Positions 27,007 to 34,014 of a stretch of 64,000 bases of DNA are shown piece by piece. The stretch's first letter is position 1; every line of letters starts with the position of its first letter. This DNA comes from Rhodobacteraceae bacterium Alg231-04 (lineage in GTDB: Bacteria > Pseudomonadota > Alphaproteobacteria > Rhodobacterales > Rhodobacteraceae). A model generated the notes under the pieces. The model was not told the origin of the DNA. It did no database searches and saw nothing but the letters and a program-made list of their open reading frames with translations. The stretch spans positions 52,252 to 116,251 of the forward strand of contig FREY01000013.1 of NCBI GenBank assembly GCA_900143635.1. Reading direction: 5' to 3'. A program made the translations under genes and the position numbers.

Positions 27007-27022
27007 ATTTCCGCGCGTAAAC
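27007..27022. promoter_or_regulatory. Second LacI-type operator, upstream of the regulator gene
   Basis: ATTTCCGCGCGTAAAC matches the palindrome at 25851-25866 in 14 of 16 positions. It lies 79 bp before the lacI-type start and 124 bp before dctB, which is transcribed divergently. Autoregulation is the simplest reading. Confidence 0.68.
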
Positions 27023-27145
27023 TAAATATTTGCAAGGATGTCGCCCCCGGTTCCAATCGATAACACCCCAGACTGACAGGATCACTGAGGTGGCTCAGAT
27101 GAACTATTTCTTGCGTTTTCCGCCTATTGAGGCCAATCGGAACAG

Positions 27146-28870
27146 ATGCGACCTATGCAGATCTTGTTCTCGATCCTCGCGGCAATTCTTGTCGCGTCCG
27201 GTATTTTCAGAGTGTCCTATAGCTATTTCGTCTCTGAGGAACTGGCCAAGGCTGAGGGCCGACTGACCCTCTATCAACGGACGGTCAACACTGAATTCGA
27301 ACGTTTCTCGCATCTCACTTATGTCCTGTCGCAAGACCCGTTTGTCATCCAAACCGTTCAGGGCGGGCCAACCGAGGACCTGAACGTCAGATTGCAACGC
27401 TTTGCCGAACAGGCCGGCCTTGATGCGATATATCTGATGGATGCACAGGGTCTGACCATTGCCGCGTCCAACCATGCTGACGCGGGCAGTTTCATTGGTC
27501 AGAACTATGCGTTTAGGCCCTATTTCCAGCAGGCATCCACCGGGCAGCAGGGCCAGTTCTATGCCATTGGCACAACCACCGGTCTGCCGGGCTATTTCAT
27601 TGCCGATGCGGTGCACGGTCCGCAGGGTGATCTTCTCGGTGTGATCGCCATCAAGATCGGGTTTTCGCTACTGGAGCAAAGCTGGCGCAACTCTGGCGAG
27701 CAGGTTTTTCTGTCCAATGATGACGGGGTCGTTTTGCTGTCCTCAAATCCCGACTGGCGGTATCACTATCTGGCAGAATTGACCGCTGAACAGCGCGCGC
27801 GCATCGCCGCGTCACGCCAGTTTCCCGGTCAAGCTCTGGACCCGCTCGACTGGTCACTGATCTCTGCGCAACGGGCGAAAATCGGCGGCGATGACAGGCT
27901 CTATCTGGTCGCAGACACTGTGCCCCATGCCTGGAAGCTTCATTATTTCGCCAGCGATGACCGGGCAACTGCCCGCAGCTGGCTGGTCACAGTCTCGGCA
28001 ACGCTATTGGCGGGGCTGGGGTTGATTATTGTCCAAATTCAGCGCGCCCGGCGGGTGGCCGTTGCGCTGCGGCTTTCGGAGAACGAAGAGGCAAAGCTGC
28101 GCCGCGCCAACGAACAACTGGCCATTGAGATCGCCGAGCGCAACACCGCCGAACGTCGGCTGCATCGCACCGAGCGCGAGCTGGAGCGGGCCAGCCGTCT
28201 GGCCGCTCTCGGGCAGCTTTCGGCCTCTGTCACCCATGAATTGGGCCAGCCTATTGCCGCCATGCGCAACCATCTGGCAGCGGCAGAGATCACCATGCCG
28301 GGGGCGGCTGGGCTTACCGGCAAAATCGGTGGTCTGGTTGAACGTATGGAAGGCATCACCCGCCAGCTGAAGTTCTTTGCGCGGTCCGATCAGGAAGAGT
28401 TTCAGGATGTCGACCTGTGCCAGTCAATGCAGGCCGCGCTTGATCTTGTCGCCCCCAATCTGGCCGAGTTTCAGGTTGAGGTCGACACCGACATGCCCAG
28501 CACCCCGGTCCTGATCCGCGGCAGCAGGCTGCGTATTGAACAAGTCATGACAAATATTCTGCGCAATGCTGTTGATGCCGCCGAGGAACAAGACAGCCCT
28601 CAGATTTCGATCACGATAGGGATTTCAGCGGCGCAACCCTGGTTCCGCATCCGCGACAATGGTCACGGGCTGGGCAAAGCAACGCTGGCCGATCTGCAGG
28701 AACCCTTTGTCTCGACCCGTGAAAGTGGTCGTGGCATGGGGTTGGGGCTGGCGATTTCCGCCAGTATCATCAAGGATCATGGGGGGGCTATGACCGCGCG
28801 CAACATCGAAACGGGCGGTGCCGAATTTGTCGTGTCCTTCCCCGATGCCGAAGCAGAGGATGCCCCATGA
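27146..28870 (+). CDS. dctB: C4-dicarboxylate sensor histidine kinase, DctB-like
   Basis: A 574-residue membrane kinase. It has an N-terminal helix (residues 3-27), a periplasmic double-Cache type sensor (to about 275), a second helix (about 278-297), a coiled linker, then HisKA and HATPase domains. The phospho-accepting His is in ASVTHELGQPIAAMRNHLAA. The N box is NILRNAVDAAEEQ, G1 is DNGHGLG, and G2 is GRGMGLGLAIS. An in-frame TGA just upstream fixes the start at or after 27146. The stop overlaps the response regulator start, so they form a pair controlling the TRAP system downstream. Confidence 0.9.
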   Translation: MRPMQILFSILAAILVASGIFRVSYSYFVSEELAKAEGRLTLYQRTVNTEFERFSHLTYVLSQDPFVIQTVQGGPTEDLNVRLQRFAEQAGLDAIYLMDAQGLTIAASNHADAGSFIGQNYAFRPYFQQASTGQQGQFYAIGTTTGLPGYFIADAVHGPQGDLLGVIAIKIGFSLLEQSWRNSGEQVFLSNDDGVVLLSSNPDWRYHYLAELTAEQRARIAASRQFPGQALDPLDWSLISAQRAKIGGDDRLYLVADTVPHAWKLHYFASDDRATARSWLVTVSATLLAGLGLIIVQIQRARRVAVALRLSENEEAKLRRANEQLAIEIAERNTAERRLHRTERELERASRLAALGQLSASVTHELGQPIAAMRNHLAAAEITMPGAAGLTGKIGGLVERMEGITRQLKFFARSDQEEFQDVDLCQSMQAALDLVAPNLAEFQVEVDTDMPSTPVLIRGSRLRIEQVMTNILRNAVDAAEEQDSPQISITIGISAAQPWFRIRDNGHGLGKATLADLQEPFVSTRESGRGMGLGLAISASIIKDHGGAMTARNIETGGAEFVVSFPDAEAEDAP

Positions 28871-30207
28871 CCAACCCTGATCCCTTTCGCGTGCTTGTGG
28901 TTGATGACGACAAATCCATGCGTCTTTCCCTCATCGAACTGTTGGAGGCTGCAGGTTGGAAGGCCGAGGCCCTGTCGCGGGCCGATCAGGTCGCTGACCG
29001 GCTGCCGGCGTTGCTGCCAGATGTGATCTTGTCGGATATGCGCATGCCCGGCATGTCGGGGCTCGAACTGCTGCAAAGCCTCGATCCGAGCCATGCGCCG
29101 CCGCTTATTCTGATGTCCGCCCACGGCGATATCCCCCTCGCGGTGCAGGCCATTCAGGACGGGGCCTACAGCTTTCTGGAAAAACCCTACGAGCCTAGGC
29201 GCCTGCTGACGATCCTCAAGAATGCAGCCGTTCAGAACCGTATCAAGCAAAGCAATGCACGGCTGAAAGACCGGCTGCGCAAACTGTCCGGGCTTGATCG
29301 CGTTTTGCTGGGGGAAACCGCTGAGGTCGCCAACCTGCGCCGCGATGTCCTTGATTTTGCCGACACTGGCGCGCCAGTGTTCATCGAAGGCGAGACGGGA
29401 ACCGGCAAGGAGCTGGTTGCCCGCGCTCTGCATGACCTCAGTGCCCAGCCCGACGCGCCTTTTCTGGCCCTGAATTGCGCAACCCTGTCGCCGGATACAT
29501 TCGAGGCCGATATGTTCGGCACGGCAGGCGAAACCAATGGCCGGTTGGCGGCTGCCTCAGGTGGCACATTGTTTCTGGATGAAATCAGCGAATGCCCCCC
29601 ACCTGTCCAGGCCAAATTGCTGCGTGTCCTCGAGGACAAGACCATCCTGCCAATTGGTGCGCAAAACCCTGTTCCCGTCAGCTTTCGGGTGATTTCCGCC
29701 TCTCATCAGGACATGTCAGTGGCCGTTCAGGACGGCCGGTTTCGCCAAGACCTGCTGTTTCGCATCAATACAGTGATCCTGACCATTCCGCCGCTGCGCC
29801 GCCGCCGCGATGACCTCACCTTGCTGGCCACGCATTTCCTTGCCCATTATGCCCGTCTCTACGAAATGGCCTCGCCTCAGATCACGCAGGATGATCTTGC
29901 GGCCCTTCTGGCCCACGACTGGCCCGGAAACGTCCGTGAGTTGCGCAATGTCTGCGAACGGCGGGTGTTGGCCTCGCGGCGCGGCAGCGGGACATTTGCC
30001 GATGCAATTCGGGCGGATCAGGATCTCAGTGACGTGCCCGACACACTGCGCGAAGCGGTCGCCAGTTTTGAGCGCCAGCTGATAGGCAAGGCCATCAAAG
30101 CCCATGAAGGCCGGATGGACGCCGCAGCAGATGCATTGGGTATCGGACGGCGGACGCTCAATGAAAAGATCGTCAAACTGGGTCTGGATAAGGACGCTTT
30201 GCTCTAG
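28867..30207 (+). CDS. dctD: DctD-like NtrC-family response regulator lacking the GAFTGA loop
   Basis: A 446-residue protein with a receiver domain (Asp57 phosphorylation site, Lys in FLEKPYEP), an AAA+ domain and a C-terminal Fis-type HTH (RMDAAADALGIGRRTLNEKI). Walker A GETGTGKE, Walker B GGTLFLDEI and the RFRQDLLFRIN arginine-finger region are present. Where sigma-54 activators have LFGHxxGAFTGAxxxRxGR, this protein has MFG-TAGETN-GR (about residues 216-226), a loss of about eight residues including all of GAFTGA. That loop contacts sigma-54, so the protein probably does not activate sigma-54 promoters. Rhodobacter capsulatus NtrC is a known GAFTGA-less relative that works with sigma-70. 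Confidence 0.88.
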   Translation: MTNPDPFRVLVVDDDKSMRLSLIELLEAAGWKAEALSRADQVADRLPALLPDVILSDMRMPGMSGLELLQSLDPSHAPPLILMSAHGDIPLAVQAIQDGAYSFLEKPYEPRRLLTILKNAAVQNRIKQSNARLKDRLRKLSGLDRVLLGETAEVANLRRDVLDFADTGAPVFIEGETGTGKELVARALHDLSAQPDAPFLALNCATLSPDTFEADMFGTAGETNGRLAAASGGTLFLDEISECPPPVQAKLLRVLEDKTILPIGAQNPVPVSFRVISASHQDMSVAVQDGRFRQDLLFRINTVILTIPPLRRRRDDLTLLATHFLAHYARLYEMASPQITQDDLAALLAHDWPGNVRELRNVCERRVLASRRGSGTFADAIRADQDLSDVPDTLREAVASFERQLIGKAIKAHEGRMDAAADALGIGRRTLNEKIVKLGLDKDALL

Positions 30208-30246
30208 GAACTACAGCCCTGCGGAAATCCGCAGGGGCCCCGGCAT

Positions 30247-30320
30247 AACGCATGCGTTTTCCTTCATAGGCAGCGCACTGCGGATCCCCAATAATTGCGG
30301 CATCAAAATACGCATGCATT
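30247..30320. promoter_or_regulatory. Paired ACGCATGC palindromes before the TRAP dctP gene
   Basis: AACGCATGCGTT at 30247-30258 is a perfect 12-bp palindrome, and TACGCATGCATT at 30309-30320 matches it in 10 of 12 positions. They are 62 bp apart, about six helical turns, and the second lies just ahead of the dctP ribosome-binding site. No clear GG-N10-GC sigma-54 promoter was seen in this 127-bp gap. They are candidates for binding by the adjacent DctD-like regulator. Confidence 0.5.
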
Positions 30321-30334
30321 CGGGAGGAAACACC

Positions 30335-31345
30335 ATGCGCAAATATCTCAACCGAACCGCTATTGCCGCTCTGTCACTGGCCTTTGCAACTGATGCAATG
30401 GCCACGGAATGGAACGTATCCCTGTGGGGCAAACGCCGCGCATTCACCGAACATGTTGAACGTTTGGCCGAGCTGGTCAGCGAGAAAACCAACGGTGAAT
30501 TCACCCTGAACATCAGCTACGGCGGCCTGTCCAAAAACAAAGAAAACCTCGACGGGATTTCCATTGGCGCCTTTGAGATGGCCCAGTTCTGTGCCGGCTA
30601 TCACCACGACAAGAACCCGTCGATCACCGTCCTTGAACTGCCGTTCCTCGGCGTGTCCTCTCTGCAGCAGGAAGTCGACCTGTCGATGGCGATCTATCAG
30701 CACCCTGCCGTTCAAAAAGACCTCGCCCGCTGGAATGCCACCCTGCTGATGCCGTCGCCGCTGCCGCAGTATAATCTGGTCGGCGTGGGCGATGCGCCGA
30801 AGACCCTGTCTGACTTTGAAGGCCTGAGCGTTCGTGCCACGGGCGGCATCGGTGCCGCAATGGCAACCATTGGCGCGGTTCCGACCTCCATGTCGGCCTC
30901 TGAGGTGCGTCAGGCGATGGACAGCGGCATTGTCAAAGCGGTCGCCTTTGCACCCCATGCTCACATGTCCTTCGGAACCATCGAAAACGGCGCATGGTGG
31001 AGCACCAACCTCAACCCCGGCACCGTCAACTGCCCGGTTGTAGCAAATACCGATGCGCTGGACGACCTGTCTGATGCGCACCGCGACGCGCTGCTGGGTT
31101 CGATCGAGGAATCCCTGAACCACTATGTCGACACCTATGAGAACAACACCATGGTTGCCTGGGGCCCTGCGCTGGACGAACGTGGCATTGCACAGGTGAG
31201 CTTTTCTGACGAAGAGCTTGCCGCCTTCAAAGAAGCCGCTGCCGCGCCCGCAGCTGCGGCATGGATCGAAGACAACACGGCACGCGGTCTTCCGGCCCAA
31301 GAACTTTATGATCTTGTGACCGGGATGATCTCCGAGGCGAACTGA
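30335..31345 (+). CDS. dctP: TRAP transporter solute-binding protein DctP
   Basis: A 336-residue periplasmic protein with a Sec signal (ending FATDAMATEW). Motifs include LSDFEGLSVRATGGIGAAMATIGAVPTSMSASEVRQAMDSGIV, the DctP region with the carboxylate-binding Arg. ATG 30335 follows GGGAGG. The regulators upstream are of the C4-dicarboxylate type, so a carboxylate ligand is likely, but this protein is not close to canonical DctP and the exact ligand cannot be read. An apparent longer frame from 30104 runs through the promoter and the dctD end. Confidence 0.88.
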   Translation: MRKYLNRTAIAALSLAFATDAMATEWNVSLWGKRRAFTEHVERLAELVSEKTNGEFTLNISYGGLSKNKENLDGISIGAFEMAQFCAGYHHDKNPSITVLELPFLGVSSLQQEVDLSMAIYQHPAVQKDLARWNATLLMPSPLPQYNLVGVGDAPKTLSDFEGLSVRATGGIGAAMATIGAVPTSMSASEVRQAMDSGIVKAVAFAPHAHMSFGTIENGAWWSTNLNPGTVNCPVVANTDALDDLSDAHRDALLGSIEESLNHYVDTYENNTMVAWGPALDERGIAQVSFSDEELAAFKEAAAAPAAAAWIEDNTARGLPAQELYDLVTGMISEAN

Positions 31346-31351
31346 CCTCGC

Positions 31352-31383
31352 GGCCCTGCACCAAGGCGACTTGGCGCAGGGCC
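31352..31383 (+). other. TRAP dctP-dctQ intercistronic stem-loop
   Basis: GGCCCTGC at 31352-31359 pairs with GCAGGGCC at 31376-31383, and the inner CCAAG/CTTGG adds five more pairs around a GCGA loop, with one A-C mismatch. It begins six bases after the dctP stop and is followed by CTTTC. It probably terminates most messages or stabilises the 3' end of the dctP transcript, which would let binding protein exceed permease. Confidence 0.75.
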
Positions 31384-31423
31384 CTTTCAATTTCAAAAAA
31401 TCTGACTCTGAAGGATATCCGCC

Positions 31424-32056
31424 ATGGCAGGATCGTCTCTTGTGTTGTCTGACGACAGCCTTCTCAGCAAAATTGATGGCCGTCTTTATCGACTTGAAGG
31501 GGTGCTGGCCCTGATCAGCGGGCTCGCGGTTTTTTCGCTGATGCTGCTGGCGGTGGCCTCGGTCAGCGGCCGGAATTTCTTCAATTCTCCCTTGCCGGGC
31601 TATGTGGACTGGATCGAACAGGCCATGCCGCTGATTGCCTTCATGGGGATCGCCTTCACCCAGCGGGACGGCGGCCATATCCGCATGGACATGGTCGTGG
31701 GCAAGCTGAAGGGGCGCACGCTCTATCTGGTCGAGATTATCACCACATTGGCGATCCTGACCCTCGTCGTGCTCATGGTTTGGGGCAGCTGGGCGCATTT
31801 CGCACGCAGCTTTGACTTCGCAGCCCCCCTGTGGAGCAGAGACAGCTCGATGGACATCTCGCTGCCGCTCTGGCCCGCCAAACTACTGGCGCCCGTCGCC
31901 TTTTCGGTGCTGGCCCTGCGGCTGGTCCTGCAGATCTGGGCCTATGGCCGCGCCTTTCTACTGAATGAAGCAACCCCCATTGCGGTTCCCCTGATCGCGG
32001 ATGCGGCCACACAGGCCGCAATGGAAGCCGAGCATGTCTCGGGCCACGACAACTAA
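31424..32056 (+). CDS. dctQ: TRAP transporter small permease DctQ
   Basis: A 210-residue protein with four hydrophobic helices and the family core GRNFFNSPLPGYVDWIEQAMPLIAFMGIAFTQRDGGHIRMDMV. The C-terminus has an extra helix and an acidic tail. It lies 78 bp after dctP and 10 bp before dctM. Confidence 0.9.
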   Translation: MAGSSLVLSDDSLLSKIDGRLYRLEGVLALISGLAVFSLMLLAVASVSGRNFFNSPLPGYVDWIEQAMPLIAFMGIAFTQRDGGHIRMDMVVGKLKGRTLYLVEIITTLAILTLVVLMVWGSWAHFARSFDFAAPLWSRDSSMDISLPLWPAKLLAPVAFSVLALRLVLQIWAYGRAFLLNEATPIAVPLIADAATQAAMEAEHVSGHDN

Positions 32057-32066
32057 GGTGATGACT

Positions 32067-33467
32067 ATGGAACCGATTGATATTGGCCTGATCGTATCAG
32101 GCGGCATGCTTGTTCTGGTTGTTTTGGGCATGCGGGTGGCATTTGCGGCAGGATTGGCCGGGATGATCGGCCTGATCTGGATTTTCTGGGCCAAGTTTGG
32201 CTATGATCCGTCGCGCTTTACCAAGGCCCTCACCGTTGCCGTCAAAACGGCAGGACAGGTGCCGCATTCCAAAATCTCCTCGCAAGCGCTGAGCCTGATC
32301 CCGACCTTCATCCTGATCGGATATCTGGCCTATTACGCCGGGCTGACAAAAGCCCTGTTCGAGGCCGCAAAACGCTGGCTGGCCTGGGTGCCCGGAGGGC
32401 TGGCGGTCTCGACCGTATTTGCCACTGCGGGTTTTGCCGCCGTCTCTGGCGCTTCGGTGGCCACGTCCGCGGTCTTTGCCCGCATCGCGATCCCTGAAAT
32501 GCTCAAGATCGGCTATGACAAACGCTTTGCGGCGGGTGTTGTGGCTGCTGGCGGCACGCTGGCCTCGCTCATCCCGCCCTCCGCCATTCTTGTGATCTAT
32601 GCGATTATTGTCGAACAGGACGTGGGAAAACTGCTGCTTGCCGGCTTCATTCCGGGCGCGTTTTCCGCTGTCATCTATGGTCTGCTGATCATCGGCATGG
32701 CGATGACCATCAAGGGCTTTGGCCCGCCCGTCAGTGGCTTTACCTGGCGCGAGCGCTTTGCCGCCCTGCCACCAGCGCTGCCCATTTTCTTCGTTGTCGC
32801 GACCATTATCCTGTTTGTTTACAACCCCTTCGGAGGGGACGCCTGGGGCACCCCGACAGAGGGTGGCGCAATCGGGGCCTTCATCGTCTTTTTGATGGCG
32901 CTCTACCAAGGCATGCGCTGGGGTGAACTGAAGGATGCGCTTCTTGAGACCGCAAAACTCAGCGTGATGATCTTTACCATCATCTGGGGTGTGCTGGTCT
33001 ATGTGCGCTTCCTTGGCTTTGCGGAACTGCCCTCGGCCTTCTCTGACTGGATCACATCCCTCACCCTGTCGCCGATGCTGATCCTGATCTGCATCCTTCT
33101 GGCCTATGCCGTGCTTGGCATGTTCATGGATGCGATTGGCATGCTTCTGCTTACCCTGCCCGTGGTCTACCCTGCGGTGATGGCCCTGAACGGCGGTGAG
33201 GCCGTGTCTGCCGCAGAAAGCACCTTTGGCATGTCAGGCCCCATGTGCGCGATCTGGTTCGGTATTCTGGTGGTGAAAATGGCCGAGTTTTGCCTGATCA
33301 CCCCGCCAATCGGTCTGAACTGCTTTGTTGTTGCCGGCGTGCGCGATGATCTGAGTGTTCAGGATGTGTTCAAGGGCGTCACCCCGTTTTTCATCGCCGA
33401 TGCGATCACAATCGGGCTTCTGGTCGCCTTCCCGGCCATTGTCCTCTGGCTGCCATCGCAAGTCTGA
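32067..33467 (+). CDS. dctM: TRAP transporter large permease DctM
   Basis: A 466-residue, roughly 12-helix protein with the TRAP motifs FAAVSGASVATSAVFARIAIPEM, AAGGTLASLIPPSAILVIY and LITPPIGLNCFVV. ATG 32067 has AAGG eight bases upstream; ATG 32061 is an alternative two codons earlier. It is the last gene of the operon that the DctB/DctD-like pair probably controls. Confidence 0.92.
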   Translation: MEPIDIGLIVSGGMLVLVVLGMRVAFAAGLAGMIGLIWIFWAKFGYDPSRFTKALTVAVKTAGQVPHSKISSQALSLIPTFILIGYLAYYAGLTKALFEAAKRWLAWVPGGLAVSTVFATAGFAAVSGASVATSAVFARIAIPEMLKIGYDKRFAAGVVAAGGTLASLIPPSAILVIYAIIVEQDVGKLLLAGFIPGAFSAVIYGLLIIGMAMTIKGFGPPVSGFTWRERFAALPPALPIFFVVATIILFVYNPFGGDAWGTPTEGGAIGAFIVFLMALYQGMRWGELKDALLETAKLSVMIFTIIWGVLVYVRFLGFAELPSAFSDWITSLTLSPMLILICILLAYAVLGMFMDAIGMLLLTLPVVYPAVMALNGGEAVSAAESTFGMSGPMCAIWFGILVVKMAEFCLITPPIGLNCFVVAGVRDDLSVQDVFKGVTPFFIADAITIGLLVAFPAIVLWLPSQV

Positions 33468-33488
33468 GGATCATAAGCCGCAATATCA

Positions 33489-33540
33489 GCCGCCATTCAG
33501 GACAAAACAGCCATCACACAGGCTGTTCCCGAGTGGCGGC
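33489..33540. terminator. Two-tier hairpin between dctM and a convergent gene
   Basis: GCCGCCATTC (33489-33498) pairs with GAGTGGCGGC (33531-33540) through ten base pairs with one wobble, and AACAGCC (33506-33512) pairs with GGCTGTT (33521-33527) inside it. It lies between two converging genes and is nearly symmetric. It lacks T runs on both sides, so it may act as a bidirectional transcription barrier. Confidence 0.55.
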
Positions 33541-33566
33541 ACTAACTCTCTAGGCGCGGCGCGAAC

Positions 33567-33917
33567 TCAATTCACTGCGTAGAGGTCACCTGTGGGATCA
33601 AAACGGCTGTCTCCAAGGTTGACGACGTAGCTGGGGGACCAGCGCTCCAGGATTTCGCGCGCCCAGCGTTGTTTTGCGCCGGGGGCATCGGAGGATGAGA
33701 ATAGCTCAATTGGGCCCTTGAACCGCCCCGCCGACAGCCAGTCCGCATTGTCTGTCAGCAACAGACAGAAATCGGCGTTTTTGGCCTTATAGAGGTCGAT
33801 CAATGCCCGGCTGCCAGCAATATCCGGCTGTTCCAACGCGACAAAGACGGTGCAGGCCTCCGGCCCAGAATTTGCCGACGGCTGCACATTGTGTGGTTTT
33901 TGGTTAGGATTGGCCAT
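33567..33917 (-). CDS. Hypothetical 116-residue protein
   Basis: A cytoplasmic protein without signal or membrane segment. It has an alternating beta/alpha pattern (CTVFVALEQPDIAGSRALIDLYKAKNADFCLLLTD) and a conserved-looking end, SPSYVVNLGDSRFDPTGDLY. I do not recognise the family. It is divergent from a glycosyltransferase-like gene 97 bp away. A perfect inverted repeat overlaps its start codon, so expression may be controlled there. It could be a small Rossmann-like partner of the neighbouring sugar-transfer proteins, but that is only context. Confidence 0.55.
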   Translation of the reverse strand: MANPNQKPHNVQPSANSGPEACTVFVALEQPDIAGSRALIDLYKAKNADFCLLLTDNADWLSAGRFKGPIELFSSSDAPGAKQRWAREILERWSPSYVVNLGDSRFDPTGDLYAVN

Positions 33918-33932
33918 GTTTCACTGAAACAT
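33916..33932. promoter_or_regulatory. Inverted repeat overlapping the start of the 116-residue gene
   Basis: ATGTTTCACTGAAACAT has perfect 8-bp arms around a central C. It overlaps the start codon of the minus-strand gene and lies 83 bp before the divergent glycosyltransferase-like gene. It may be an operator for the divergent pair. The binding protein is unknown. Confidence 0.5.
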
Positions 33933-34014
33933 ACCTGGCAGAGCGTTTCAATCGTTGCGCCGGTGCAAGTAGGCCGCTAGCCTCAATTTTTCAAAGCCTT
34001 AGTAAAGACCATCG

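Noticed and set aside
30208..30334. Sigma-54 promoter before dctP
   Set aside because: TTGC and GGC elements are visible, but none has the GG-N10-GC spacing.
30374..31798. 474-codon open frame on the minus strand
   Set aside because: Antisense to dctP and dctQ, running through the intercistronic hairpin, with no recognisable motif or ribosome-binding site.
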